A DNA stretch of 64,000 nt from Staphylococcus lloydii (GCF_015775975.1 NZ_CP064056.1:1116001-1180000), one strand, 5' to 3'; counted from the stretch's first letter, positions 26,900 through 37,390 are shown. Notes: generated by a model not told the origin, from the letters alone. Made by a program: numbers and translations.

Positions 26900-28051
26900 T
26901 TAAAACCAAGATTTTACTAAATTAGCGACTTTTAAATTGCTTGCGCTGATTTCTGCTGTTCTTGGTATATAAGGATAATCTGCTAATTCATCTTTCCAAG
27001 TGGTAGATAACTTACAAGGAGCATAATTTTGCCATTTATCTAACCACTTTTGTGGTAGGTGTCCTTGTTGTTTAGTTTCTCCTAAAAGTGCTAAAAATAC
27101 GTGTGACCAAGCGCGAGGCACGACCTCCCATATATTATAACCACCGCCACCAAACATTAAAACTTTGCCGTCTGTATATTCATCTGCTAATGCTTTAATG
27201 ATATAGGGTATTTCATATAGTGCATCTAATGTGCAACTCATGTGAGTCAAAGGGTCTAAATAGTGAATGTCGACGCCATGTACACTAACGATTATATCGG
27301 GTTTGTATGATTGTATGATTGGTGTAATAGTGTTTTTAAAAGATTCTAAATAAGATTCATTTTCTGTAAAAGGCTCGAGTGGAACGTTAACTGTACAACC
27401 ATAGCCTTTTTCATCACCACGTTCTGTGTAATGACCTGAACCAGGAAACAAAAACTTCCCAGTTTCGTGAATTGAGTAGGTTAGTACATCTTCATTCGTA
27501 TAAAAGCTCCATTGTGTACCGTCTCCATGATGCGCATCTGTGTCTATACATAATACTTTGCAATGATAGTGTTTAATTAAATAGGCGATAGTAATGGCAA
27601 CATCATTATATATACAAAAACCGTTAGCGCGTCCAGGTAAAGCGTGGTGCAAACCGCCACCTAAATGACAGCCATTTCTCCGTTTGTTCGACATAATCTC
27701 ATCTGCTAAATTTAACGCGCCACCAACTATTCTAGCACTGTGCTTATGCATGTGTTTAAACTGAACGGTATCTTCACCATCTATGCCATATTTTTTGGCT
27801 TCTGTCTCGCTTAAAATACCGTGTGAAGCATGTTTCATGGCTTGGATATAATCATATGAATGAATTAGCAATAGTTCTTCTTCGGTAGCAATACGTGGTT
27901 TCACTATATGACTTGTCTTGAGATAGCCTAAATCTTGCAACAATTCAGTTGTTAGTTTCAATCGCATTTGATTGAATGGATGATCATTTGCGAAACGATA
28001 TTGAAGTAATGCATTCGCATAAACATAACCCGTTGTTTCATTGTTACTCAT
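26900..28051 (-). CDS. acuC: Acetoin utilization protein AcuC (histone deacetylase-like)
   Basis: 383-residue class I/II-type zinc deacetylase. The charge-relay and zinc site are visible: HHALPGRANGFCIYNDVA near residue 138, CIDTDAHHGDGTQ near 168, and the late Asp in SVHGVDIHYLDPLTH near 250, plus GGGGYN near 293. In Bacillus it removes acetyl groups from AcsA, reactivating acetyl-CoA synthetase. It is the second gene of acuA-acuC, 14 nt after acuA, divergent from acsA. acuB, which lies between them in Bacillus, is absent. GGGGAG precedes ATG. Confidence 0.94.
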   Translation of the reverse strand: MSNNETTGYVYANALLQYRFANDHPFNQMRLKLTTELLQDLGYLKTSHIVKPRIATEEELLLIHSYDYIQAMKHASHGILSETEAKKYGIDGEDTVQFKHMHKHSARIVGGALNLADEIMSNKRRNGCHLGGGLHHALPGRANGFCIYNDVAITIAYLIKHYHCKVLCIDTDAHHGDGTQWSFYTNEDVLTYSIHETGKFLFPGSGHYTERGDEKGYGCTVNVPLEPFTENESYLESFKNTITPIIQSYKPDIIVSVHGVDIHYLDPLTHMSCTLDALYEIPYIIKALADEYTDGKVLMFGGGGYNIWEVVPRAWSHVFLALLGETKQQGHLPQKWLDKWQNYAPCKLSTTWKDELADYPYIPRTAEISASNLKVANLVKSWF

Positions 28052-28065
28052 AAATTTTCTCCCCT

Positions 28066-28698
28066 TTAAAAGAAAAAGCGATTCATATAGCGAATATCAT
28101 CGAAGGCTTGTAATTGTTTAATCGTAATGCGTGAACCAATCCTAGCCATTAAACAATTTGCAGGATGACTTGTTATTTCTGGATCGTCAGTTGCAAAAAC
28201 TTCAAGGCCCCCATATCCCATTAATTTTTGCATTAATTTTTTATATTCATAAACATCTAACCCAGAGTTCTTCAAGTCCCAATGCCAATAATATTCAGTA
28301 GTTATAATAATATAATCTTCGATTTCGTCTTGCGATAGGCTTAACTTAATTAATTCTGTACCTAAATGTAAATAACGATAAGGTAAACTAATTTCGATAG
28401 CGCCAAGTTCGATTAGGTAGGGTAACTTGCCACTAGACCAGCGTTCTAATGGATCAGGATAATGATAAGTGACATAGCCAATAATATGATGTTCATGTTT
28501 TAAAACGTAAATTCTTCCTTCTGGTAATTCGCTAATTTCTTTGATGGCTTCAAATTGTTCATTTGGATATCTAAATGAATGTAAGCCTTCATCAAATGTC
28601 ATATGTTCTAAATCTTGCGCAGGCACTGGTCCTTCAATGACATATTGCTTATTATCAATTTCATATGTTTGTTTCACATATGTTTTTTTATGTTCCAT
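28066..28698 (-). CDS. acuA: Protein lysine acetyltransferase AcuA
   Basis: 210-residue GNAT-fold acetyltransferase that acetylates the catalytic lysine of acetyl-CoA synthetase and so turns it off. The acetyl-CoA-binding segment is near residues 100-125 (ELGAIEISLPYRYLHLGTELI), somewhat divergent from the usual R/QxxGxG/A loop, as is typical for AcuA. The gene lies divergently next to its target acsA and just before acuC, so writer, eraser and substrate are adjacent. AGGTGG precedes the start. Acetylation of Acs by AcuA has been reported in S. aureus. Confidence 0.93.
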   Translation of the reverse strand: MEHKKTYVKQTYEIDNKQYVIEGPVPAQDLEHMTFDEGLHSFRYPNEQFEAIKEISELPEGRIYVLKHEHHIIGYVTYHYPDPLERWSSGKLPYLIELGAIEISLPYRYLHLGTELIKLSLSQDEIEDYIIITTEYYWHWDLKNSGLDVYEYKKLMQKLMGYGGLEVFATDDPEITSHPANCLMARIGSRITIKQLQAFDDIRYMNRFFF

Positions 28699-28801
28699 AA
28701 TCTTTATACACCACCTTTATATTTATTATAACTATTATTATTAATGATTATTATAATTGATAATATTGTAAATTAACACAATAAAGTTAACTTTTAATTT
28801 T

Positions 28802-28830
28802 TTGAAAATTGGGTATATTTTAGATATAAT
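28802..28830 (+). promoter_or_regulatory. Sigma-A promoter of acsA
   Basis: TTGAAA (28802-28807), 17-bp spacer, consensus TATAAT (28825-28830). Confidence 0.8.
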
Positions 28831-28838
28831 AGATTTTG

Positions 28839-28852
28839 AGAAAGCGATTTCA
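28839..28852. promoter_or_regulatory. cre site at the acsA transcription start
   Basis: AGAAAGCGATTTCA fits the cre consensus TGWNANCGNTNWCA at all but the first base and lies just downstream of the -10 box, the classical position for repression by CcpA. acsA is a known CcpA target in Bacillus. Confidence 0.7.
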
Positions 28853-28871
28853 CTTTAAGGGGGATATCATA

Positions 28872-30581
28872 ATGAAAGTTGATGTGTATAAAGGGGAACA
28901 AGGAAACTTCAATCTACCAAATTACGAAGAAGTGTATAATAACTTCGATTGGAAAAAGGTGGAGAAAGCATTTTCTTGGTATCAAACAGGCAAAATGAAC
29001 ATGGCACACGAATGTATTGATCGTCATGTTGATGATGGCAAAGGAGATAAAGTCGCTTTATATTATAAAGATGATGAACGTAAAGAAAGTTATACTTTCA
29101 GTGAAATGAAAGATTATTCTAATAAGGCGGCTAACGTCCTTAAAGATAAGGCAAATGTAGAAAAAGGTGATAGAGTATTTATTTTTATGCCTAGAACACC
29201 TGAATTATATTTTGCCTTTTTAGGTATTTTAAAAATTGGTGCTATAGTTGGACCATTATTTGAAGCATTTATGGAAAAAGCGGTAGGTGATAGATTAGAC
29301 AACAGTGACGCTAAGGTGATTGTAACAACTAATGATTTATTACCTAGAATTCCACAAGATAAATTGCCTAACTTAGAAAAAATTATAGTTGTAGATGACA
29401 ATGTAGAGAGTGACTACGTTGATTTTAATAAAGAAATGGAAGCGGCTAGCAAGGAATTTGATACTGAATGGTTAAATGAAGATGATGGATTAATTTTACA
29501 TTATACTTCAGGTTCAACTGGCCAACCTAAAGGTGTATTACATGTACAAAAAGCGATGTTAGTACATTATATTTCAGGTAAATATGTATTAGATTTAACT
29601 GATGACGATGTTTATTGGTGTACAGCCGATCCTGGATGGGTAACTGGTACTTCTTATGGGGTATTTAGTCCATGGTTAAATGGTGCGACTAACTGTATCG
29701 CTGGTGGTCGTTTCTCACCAGAAGCTTGGTATAAAATGATAGACGAATTTAAAGTAACAATTTGGTACACTGCACCTACAGCATTGCGTATGTTAATGAG
29801 TGCTGGTGATGATGTCATTAAAAAATATGATTTATCATCTCTAAAAAGTATTTTATCGGTAGGTGAACCATTAAACCCAGAAGTAATCAAATGGGCTTAT
29901 GAAGTATTTGGCAAACGTGTATTAGATACATGGTGGATGACTGAAACAGGTGGCCATATGATCGTTAACTATCCTTCAATGGATGTTAAATTAGGTTCAA
30001 TGGGTAAACCACTACCAGGCGTTGAGGCATCTATTGTAGATGACCAAGGTAATGAATTACCACCAAATAGAATGGGTAACTTGGCATTGAAAAAAGGTTG
30101 GCCTTCAATGATGCATTCAATTTGGAAAAACCCTGAAAAATATGATTCATACTTTATCGGTGATTGGTATGTTTCAGGCGATTCTGCTTACAAAGATGAA
30201 GAAGGATATTTCTGGTTCCAAGGTCGTGTCGATGATGTAATTATGACTGCAGGTGAACGTGTAGGTCCATTCGAAGTAGAATCAAAATTAGTTGAGCATG
30301 AAGCAGTAGCTGAGGCTGGGGTAATTGGTAAACCTGATTCAGTTCGTGGTGAAATTATTAAAGCATTCGTAGCTTTAAAACCGGGCTATGAACCTACGGA
30401 TGATTTAAAAGAAGAAATTCGTGTCTTTGTTAAAGAAGGTTTAGCAGCCCATGCTGCACCGAGAGAAATTGAATTTAAAGACAAACTTCCAAAAACACGT
30501 TCAGGTAAAATCATGAGACGTGTACTTAAAGCTTGGGAACTTGACTTGCCAGAAGGCGATTTAAGTACAATGGAAGATTAA
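28872..30581 (+). CDS. acsA: Acetyl-CoA synthetase (AMP-forming)
   Basis: 569-residue adenylate-forming enzyme that makes acetyl-CoA from acetate, ATP and CoA via acetyl-AMP. The AMP-binding motif YTSGSTGQPKG is near residue 221, TWWMTETGG near 367, the hinge region GRVDDVIMTAGERVGP near 466, and the C-terminal catalytic lysine within KTRSGKIMRR near 550, which is the AcuA acetylation site. Start is ATG 28872, with AAGGGGG 8 nt ahead; an upstream in-frame extension covers the cre site and is rejected. It allows re-use of excreted acetate once glucose is gone, opposing ackA later in the window. Confidence 0.96.
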   Translation: MKVDVYKGEQGNFNLPNYEEVYNNFDWKKVEKAFSWYQTGKMNMAHECIDRHVDDGKGDKVALYYKDDERKESYTFSEMKDYSNKAANVLKDKANVEKGDRVFIFMPRTPELYFAFLGILKIGAIVGPLFEAFMEKAVGDRLDNSDAKVIVTTNDLLPRIPQDKLPNLEKIIVVDDNVESDYVDFNKEMEAASKEFDTEWLNEDDGLILHYTSGSTGQPKGVLHVQKAMLVHYISGKYVLDLTDDDVYWCTADPGWVTGTSYGVFSPWLNGATNCIAGGRFSPEAWYKMIDEFKVTIWYTAPTALRMLMSAGDDVIKKYDLSSLKSILSVGEPLNPEVIKWAYEVFGKRVLDTWWMTETGGHMIVNYPSMDVKLGSMGKPLPGVEASIVDDQGNELPPNRMGNLALKKGWPSMMHSIWKNPEKYDSYFIGDWYVSGDSAYKDEEGYFWFQGRVDDVIMTAGERVGPFEVESKLVEHEAVAEAGVIGKPDSVRGEIIKAFVALKPGYEPTDDLKEEIRVFVKEGLAAHAAPREIEFKDKLPKTRSGKIMRRVLKAWELDLPEGDLSTMED

Positions 30582-30614
30582 ATGTAGAATGTTATGGCTA
30601 TTGAAACCATAAAT

Positions 30615-30646
30615 AAAAACGCTATCTGAAAAGGTAGCGTTTTTTT
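30615..30646 (+). terminator. Terminator of acsA
   Basis: 12-bp stem 30615-30626/30633-30644 with one T-G pair, loop of 6 and a run of Ts. Confidence 0.9.
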
Positions 30647-30677
30647 ATGTACTTTAATAGATAAAATGAATATTTTA

Positions 30678-30691
30678 TGTAAGCGTTACCT
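30678..30691. promoter_or_regulatory. Possible cre upstream of fhs
   Basis: TGTAAGCGTTACCT matches the cre consensus at 12 of 14 positions. It lies just upstream of a candidate fhs promoter (TCGACA 30698-30703, 17 bp, TAATAT 30721-30726), a position where CcpA would be expected to activate rather than repress. Confidence 0.4.
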
Positions 30692-30792
30692 AAAACGTCG
30701 ACAAATTAAGGGGAGTCCGATAATATAAATATAGAAGACTAAGTCTCTATTTTTGTTTCTGTTTATTACAACCAAACTAAGGGGGATTTAAA

Positions 30793-32460
30793 GTGGCACA
30801 TTTATCTGATTTAGAGATCGCGAATAATGCAACATTAAAACCTATTACTGAGATTGCTCAAAAGGTAAATATCGAAGAAGATGCACTAGAGCAATATGGA
30901 AAATATAAAGCAAAAGTTGATATTAATAAAATCAACAAGAATAAAGAAAAAGGCAAGGTCGTTTTAGTGACAGCAATGAGTCCGACACCAGCAGGGGAAG
31001 GTAAATCGACAGTGACTGTTGGTTTAGCTGATGCACTCAATGGATTAAAGAAAAAAGTAATGGTCGCTTTACGTGAACCAGCGCTTGGACCAACTTTCGG
31101 TATTAAAGGTGGTGCAACGGGTGGTGGCTATGCACAAGTTTTACCAATGGAAGACATTAATTTACATTTCAATGGAGATTTCCATGCAATCACTACGGCT
31201 AATAACGCTTTATCAGCGTTTATAGATAATCATATGCACCATGGTAATGAATTAGATATTGATCAACGCCGAATTGAATGGAAACGTGTGTTAGATATGA
31301 ATGACCGTGCCTTAAGACAAATAAACGTAGGACTTGGAGGTCCAACACAAGGTATTCCGCGAGAAGATGGTTTTAACATTACAGTAGCTTCGGAAATAAT
31401 GGCTATTTTATGTTTAGCAACGGGTATTAACGATTTAAGAACTAAAATTAGTGAAATTACGATTGGTTATACAAAATCACGTAAACCAGTAACAGTAGCA
31501 GATTTACAAGTTGAGGGCGCATTAACGATGATTTTAAAAGATGCCATTAAACCTAATCTTGTACAAACGATTGAAGGTACACCAGCATTGGTACATGGTG
31601 GTCCATTTGCCAATATCGCCCATGGCTGTAATTCTATTTTGGCAACAGAAACTGCACGTGACTTAGCTGACATTGTAGTAACTGAAGCAGGGTTCGGTTC
31701 AGATTTAGGTGCGGAAAAATTCATGAATATCAAAGCGCGTGAAGCAGGGTTTGAACCTTCTGCTGTGGTTGTAGTAGCTACAATTCGAGCGTTAAAAATG
31801 CATGGCGGCGTGCCTAAAGATGATTTGCAAACAGAAAATGTCGAAGCACTTAAACAAGGTATTGTAAATCTAGAACGCCATGTAGACAATGTAAAGAAAT
31901 ATGGCGTTGAACCTGTTGTTGCCTTAAATGCTTTTATTCACGATACAGATGCTGAAACTGAATTTGTTCAACAGTGGGCAAAAGATAAAGGCGTAAGACT
32001 AGCATTAACAGAAGTTTGGGAAAAAGGTGGCGCCGGTGGTGAAGTATTAGCACAAAATGTATTAGAAGTCATAGATGAACCACAATCATTTAAACATTTA
32101 TATGACTTAGATTTACCATTAGAAGACAAAATTGAAACGATAGTAAAAGAAATATATGGCGGTAAAAGCGTATCATTCACTAATAAAGCGCAAAAACAAC
32201 TTGCATCGTTTAAAGAAAATGGCTGGGACAAATATCCCGTTTGTATGGCTAAAACACAATATTCATTCTCAGATGATCAAACACAACTTGGTGCGCCAAG
32301 TGATTTTGAAATTACAATTCGTGAACTAGAAGCGAAAACAGGCGCAGGCTTTATCGTGGCACTTACTGGTGCAATAATGACGATGCCTGGATTACCGAAA
32401 AAACCTGCAGCACTTAACATGGACGTTACAGATGACGGACATGCGAAAGGCCTATTCTAA
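30793..32460 (+). CDS. fhs: Formate--tetrahydrofolate ligase
   Basis: 555-residue ATP-dependent enzyme that makes 10-formyl-tetrahydrofolate from formate, feeding purine and formyl-Met-tRNA synthesis. The P-loop-like [18 protein letters not shown] is near residue 67, followed by [14 protein letters not shown] and the later PGLPKKPAA near the C terminus, all characteristic. The start is GTG 30793, after AAGGGGG. The length is normal. It stands alone, facing sgtA across a bidirectional terminator; in S. aureus the same order acsA-fhs is kept. Confidence 0.97.
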   Translation: MAHLSDLEIANNATLKPITEIAQKVNIEEDALEQYGKYKAKVDINKINKNKEKGKVVLVTAMSPTPAGEGKSTVTVGLADALNGLKKKVMVALREPALGPTFGIKGGATGGGYAQVLPMEDINLHFNGDFHAITTANNALSAFIDNHMHHGNELDIDQRRIEWKRVLDMNDRALRQINVGLGGPTQGIPREDGFNITVASEIMAILCLATGINDLRTKISEITIGYTKSRKPVTVADLQVEGALTMILKDAIKPNLVQTIEGTPALVHGGPFANIAHGCNSILATETARDLADIVVTEAGFGSDLGAEKFMNIKAREAGFEPSAVVVVATIRALKMHGGVPKDDLQTENVEALKQGIVNLERHVDNVKKYGVEPVVALNAFIHDTDAETEFVQQWAKDKGVRLALTEVWEKGGAGGEVLAQNVLEVIDEPQSFKHLYDLDLPLEDKIETIVKEIYGGKSVSFTNKAQKQLASFKENGWDKYPVCMAKTQYSFSDDQTQLGAPSDFEITIRELEAKTGAGFIVALTGAIMTMPGLPKKPAALNMDVTDDGHAKGLF

Positions 32461-32475
32461 GGTCTAATTAATATT

Positions 32476-32522
32476 TAAAAAAACACACGACTCAAAATTA
32501 TTATGAGCCGTGTGCTTTTTAT
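32476..32522. terminator. Bidirectional terminator between fhs and sgtA
   Basis: CACACG(A)CTCA pairs with TGAG(C)CGTGTG (32484-32494/32504-32514), with an A-run before and a T-run after, so it works on both strands. Confidence 0.85.
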
Positions 32523-33412
32523 TGAGTATTCGTTCTTAATGTATCTTTAATATTTTCTTTTTCTGCCGTTTCAAATTGTTTATGCGTAATTTTATCTTCA
32601 ACTAACATACGTCTTAATACATAATGTTGTCGATTTAACCCGATAGATAGTTGCTCTTGTGATTTTAAAGAGCCATCAGAATTATAAGGCGTATAATAGT
32701 AGGGGCTTTGTAATAAACCAACAATGTATGCAGATTCGGCAACGGTAAGATTATTTGGAGATTTACCAAATAAACTAAATGAAGCGGATGCAATACCTGT
32801 AATATTAGCACCATTATCATCTCTACCAAAAGGGACTATGTTCAAGTATATATATAAAATTTCTTTTTTGGTAAATAGCTGTTCAGTACGCATCGCTAAT
32901 ACTAATTCATTTGCCTTACGTGAATATGTTTTCTTATTCGTTAAAATTTGATTTTTGACTAATTGTTGGGTAATCGTGCTGCCACCAGATGATATTTGTG
33001 TATTAAAGACATCCTGAAATACTGCCCTCAATAAAGCTTTAGGTAATATACCGTTATGTTTAAAGTATAAACTATCTTCGGATGAAGTCAGAGCTTTAAT
33101 GACCGTATTGTTTACATTCTTAGGTCCAACGATTAATGTATTATTTGACCGGTCGAAAGCTGTTAAAATATCGTGATTTCGATCTTGTAACGCATCGCTC
33201 CCAGGGAAATCCAGAAGTTCTGATTTTAATTCTTTATCAGACATATGGGTCGCGTCTTTCGTTAGATGGCTAAAATATAATATGGAGGCAGCCAACAAAA
33301 TAATACTTATAGATGCCACTATTACGAATAAAGCAACGAATATATGTTTGATTTTTTTATAAATAACTTCAAATTTAGCTAAAGTACCTACTTTGTATTG
33401 ATTGTTTTCCAT
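32519..33412 (-). CDS. sgtA: Monofunctional peptidoglycan glycosyltransferase (SgtA-type)
   Basis: 297-residue GT51 transglycosylase that polymerises lipid II, without a transpeptidase domain. A single transmembrane anchor lies near residues 27-50. GT51 motifs are in order: ALTSSEDSLYFKHNG (catalytic Glu in the first), GGSTITQQLVKN, the RKANELVLAMRTEQLFTKKEILYIYLN region and the later GRDDNGANITGIA. S. aureus has two such enzymes, Mgt/SgtB and SgtA; place next to tyrS points to SgtA. Start is ATG 33412 because AGGAGGTG is 9 nt upstream; the in-frame GTG overlapping that site is rejected. An extended -10 TGTTATAAT precedes it. Confidence 0.9.
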   Translation of the reverse strand: MENNQYKVGTLAKFEVIYKKIKHIFVALFVIVASISIILLAASILYFSHLTKDATHMSDKELKSELLDFPGSDALQDRNHDILTAFDRSNNTLIVGPKNVNNTVIKALTSSEDSLYFKHNGILPKALLRAVFQDVFNTQISSGGSTITQQLVKNQILTNKKTYSRKANELVLAMRTEQLFTKKEILYIYLNIVPFGRDDNGANITGIASASFSLFGKSPNNLTVAESAYIVGLLQSPYYYTPYNSDGSLKSQEQLSIGLNRQHYVLRRMLVEDKITHKQFETAEKENIKDTLRTNTQ

Positions 33413-33460
33413 GTTTGACTGCACCTCCTGTCGACGAAATTATTATAACACATTTCTATA

Positions 33461-33489
33461 TTGACTTTTAAAATAGCTTTACTTATAAT
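33461..33489 (+). promoter_or_regulatory. Sigma-A promoter of the tyrS T-box transcript
   Basis: TTGACT (33461-33466), 17-bp spacer, consensus TATAAT (33484-33489). Confidence 0.8.
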
Positions 33490-33495
33490 TAAATT

Positions 33496-33725
33496 CAATT
33501 CGATATTATTTTGGGTTAAAGGAAAAGTAACTTTAATATTAATTTTCAGAGAAATAGTGGTTGGTGCGAACTATTAATTAAATTAAAGCGAATACACCTT
33601 ATTAATGTTTTAAACATAATCCAACGTTTAAGTTAATGAACGTATCATTAATAAAGTTGATAGACTTAGAGTTTGGTGGTACCGTGCGCGAGCGCCCTTA
33701 CATTTTGATGTAAGGGCGTTTTTTG
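33496..33725 (+). promoter_or_regulatory. T-box riboswitch (tyrosine) upstream of tyrS
   Basis: The specifier region reads GAA-TAC-ACC with the Tyr codon TAC at 33593-33595. The T-box TGGTGGTACCGTGCG is at 33674-33688. A perfect 11-bp terminator stem 33693-33703/33708-33718 followed by Ts competes with the antiterminator in the usual manner. This is a textbook leader in contrast to that of leuS. Confidence 0.95.
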
Positions 33726-33775
33726 TTTATCGATAGATTTTCATTTAATACTAAAATAATATCTACAGAAAATAG

Positions 33776-35050
<1,275 letters not shown>

Positions 35051-35070
35051 AAGTAAATAGACGGGAAACA

Positions 35071-35120
35071 CAAAAAGCACAACGTTCAAACTGTAACTCA
35101 GTTGAATGTTGTGCTTTTGT
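35071..35120. terminator. Bidirectional terminator between tyrS and the HtrA-like gene
   Basis: Long stem built on AAAAGCACAAC/GTTGTGCTTTT with inner TTCAA/TTGAA pairing; A-run on the left, T-run on the right. Confidence 0.85.
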
Positions 35121-35134
35121 ATTATTGATATTAT

Positions 35135-36430
35135 CTATTCAAAAGGGTTTGCATGATTGTCATCGTAACTTGATTGCGTAGATTTAGATGTTGATTTAAG
35201 TTTTTTCAATGTGACGTTAACTTGTTTTGTTTCACCTTTACGTTGGATCGTAAGTTTTACTTGTTCACCAGGCTTTTTGTGTTGATATAGATAAGATTTT
35301 AAATCGGTATCTTCTTTGACAGTTTTGTTATCGATTTTTGTGATAATGTCGCCTTCTTTGAGTCCGTTATCACTATCAACTTTAGCCACGTAGACACCAT
35401 CTTTACGGTTAGTATCTAATTTTGATTTATAATTATCAGGAATTTCACTTAGATTTAATAGACCAATACCAATGGATGGACGCTCAATTTTACCATTTTC
35501 AACAAGTTCTTTAATTGTAACTTTAACTTCATTACTTGGTATAGCAAATCCAATACCTTCAACTTGTTCATTGGAAATTTTCATTGAGTTAATACCTACG
35601 AGGTTACCGTTGATATCAACTAGCGCACCACCAGAATTACCTGGGTTAATTGCAGCGTCAGTTTGCAATACATTTACTTTGTTTGCTCCTGCAGCCGTCT
35701 GTGTATCAATCGTACGTTCACTTGCCGAAATAATACCTGAGGTTACTGAATTAGCAAATTCTAAGCCTAATGGATTACCCATTGCGAATACGCTATCTCC
35801 AGTTTTAACTTTTGATGAGTTTGCAAATTTAATAGCTTTAGTACCTTCTGTATGATTAATTTTTAACACTGCAATATCTGTTAATGCATCTTTACCAACT
35901 AATTTTGCACTCACTTGTTTGTTATTATGTAATTGTACTTTGATATCACTCGCACCATCAATAACATGATTATTCGTTACGATGTAAGCAGAATTATCAT
36001 TTTTCTGATAGATTACGCCTGAACCAACGCCGGCTTCTTGTGATTTTGAAGATTTACCTTCAAGTAAGTCATTTAAGTTTTGTGCTTTTTGCATATTGAT
36101 GACGCCAACAATTGCAGGGGATACATTGTTAATCATTTTATTAACTGATGAATGTTGGTCATTTTTGCCATCTAAAGTATTACCACCTTTACTATTAGAT
36201 GCTTCTTGTACTGACGAGCCATTATGGTCTGAGCCCATATTATTCAGTAATTTTCCGACACCTAATACAATCATAGCCCCAATAATGCCAGCAATTAACG
36301 CTACTATAATTGTTTTGAACCAAGGGAATTTTGGTTTGTATCTATGCCGAGGTTGTTCATAGCTCTTGCTATTTTGTTCTATGCTGTTTGATAAATTTGT
36401 TTGTTGATCATCTTTATTATATTCTGACAT
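35135..36430 (-). CDS. HtrA-like membrane-anchored serine protease
   Basis: 431-residue HtrA/DegP-type protease. A cytoplasmic N terminus of about 40 polar residues precedes one transmembrane helix (about 40-64), so the protease domain is outside. The catalytic triad is visible: His in VTNNHVIDGA, Asp in DIAVLK and Ser in NPGNSGGAL. One PDZ domain follows at about 315-405 (GVYVAKVDSDNGLKEGD). The C terminus is Ser/Lys-rich. It likely handles misfolded exported proteins. Staphylococci have two HtrA-like proteins; this is the one next to tyrS. Its transcript ends at the shared terminator. Confidence 0.93.
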   Translation of the reverse strand: MSEYNKDDQQTNLSNSIEQNSKSYEQPRHRYKPKFPWFKTIIVALIAGIIGAMIVLGVGKLLNNMGSDHNGSSVQEASNSKGGNTLDGKNDQHSSVNKMINNVSPAIVGVINMQKAQNLNDLLEGKSSKSQEAGVGSGVIYQKNDNSAYIVTNNHVIDGASDIKVQLHNNKQVSAKLVGKDALTDIAVLKINHTEGTKAIKFANSSKVKTGDSVFAMGNPLGLEFANSVTSGIISASERTIDTQTAAGANKVNVLQTDAAINPGNSGGALVDINGNLVGINSMKISNEQVEGIGFAIPSNEVKVTIKELVENGKIERPSIGIGLLNLSEIPDNYKSKLDTNRKDGVYVAKVDSDNGLKEGDIITKIDNKTVKEDTDLKSYLYQHKKPGEQVKLTIQRKGETKQVNVTLKKLKSTSKSTQSSYDDNHANPFE

Positions 36431-36536
36431 GATTTGCCTCCCAATCTATACGCTATGTCTATATTATATAGTTTTTACAATGTATTGCTAGTAACTTGCA
36501 GTAGTACTTTAGTCTGATTACTGTTGCTTAATTTTC

Positions 36537-36565
36537 TTGTTTGAGAAGACACTAAGTGATAAAAT
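36537..36565 (+). promoter_or_regulatory. Candidate promoter of the acyltransferase gene
   Basis: TTGTTT (36537-36542), 17-bp spacer, TAAAAT (36560-36565), about 40 bases before the start codon. Confidence 0.5.
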
Positions 36566-36603
36566 CTAAAAGGTAACAAAAGGCTAAAAAAGTAGGTGAA
36601 CTC

Positions 36604-37224
36604 ATGTATAAAGTAATAAGTTCTATTTTATATTTTATAATAGTAAAAGTAAGTAAATCGTTAACGGTACATGGTAAAGAAAACATTCCACAATTGAATA
36701 AATATGTTGCCACATGTACACATGAAAGTTACAACGAAGTAATCATGTTAGGGATGTCTATTTTCCCAACGCCAATACATTACATGGCAAAGAAAGAATT
36801 GTTTAAGAATAAATTCTTTGGGAAATTTTTACTGTCATTAAACGCATTTCCTGTAGACCGTGAAAACCCAGGTCCAAGTACTTTAAAAAGACCAATTAAG
36901 TTATTAAAAGAAAATAAAACGGTAGGTATTTTCCCAACAGGACAACGTAAGCAACTAACTGAAGATGCACCGTTAAAAAGAGGTGCCGTGACAATCGCAA
37001 TGATGGGTGGTGCGCCTATTTTACCTGCTGCATATGTTGGTCCTAAAAATATTTTAGGATTAATTACAGGTCATGCGCATATTAAATTTGGTGAACCAAT
37101 AGAGACAAAAGATTTACCAAAATCTATGAAGAGAAATGAAAAATTAGAATATTTAACAAAACAATTAGAAAATAGTACGCGTCAATTACAATTAGAATTA
37201 AATGAAGCTTTTAATAACAAATAA
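36604..37224 (+). CDS. PlsC-like lysophospholipid acyltransferase with variant motifs
   Basis: 206-residue membrane-associated acyltransferase of the PlsC (1-acylglycerol-3-phosphate) fold. Motif order is right: block I CTHESYNEV near residue 37, block II FPVDREN near 82, block III GIFPTGQRK near 104 and block IV LPAAYVG near 140. Block I has HX4E in place of HX4D, and block III has PTGQ where PEGT is usual, so it is a divergent subfamily. It could acylate another acceptor than lysophosphatidic acid. AGGTG precedes the ATG. It stands between the HtrA-like gene (divergent) and the PTS gene. Confidence 0.8.
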   Translation: MYKVISSILYFIIVKVSKSLTVHGKENIPQLNKYVATCTHESYNEVIMLGMSIFPTPIHYMAKKELFKNKFFGKFLLSLNAFPVDRENPGPSTLKRPIKLLKENKTVGIFPTGQRKQLTEDAPLKRGAVTIAMMGGAPILPAAYVGPKNILGLITGHAHIKFGEPIETKDLPKSMKRNEKLEYLTKQLENSTRQLQLELNEAFNNK

Positions 37225-37302
37225 TAACGATTTTTCAAAGTAGAAATTATATAAATAAAAATAATTATACGAATTTAAAATAAGTTATGTTATTATGTAA
37301 TT

Positions 37303-37363
37303 GTACAAGAACGTACTGTAAACAAAGGCTACCACGTATATTTTGTATACGTGGTAGTTTTTT
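37303..37363 (+). promoter_or_regulatory. Leader of the PTS permease gene with a terminator-like hairpin
   Basis: A perfect 12-bp stem 37329-37340/37346-37357 followed by six Ts lies 28 bases before the start codon. A short GTAC...GTAC inverted repeat (37303-37306/37313-37316) precedes it, and CGTAC (37312-37316) can also pair with GTACG (37364-37368). It may end the acyltransferase transcript, or act as an attenuator of the PTS gene. No ribonucleic antiterminator (GlcT/LicT type) sequence is recognised. Confidence 0.6.
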
Positions 37364-37390
37364 GTACGATTATAAAAAGGGGGAATTTTT

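Noticed and set aside
31467-31889. Antisense 140-residue ORF within fhs
   Set aside because: Shadow ORF opposite a fully conserved enzyme gene, without ribosome site or protein family features.
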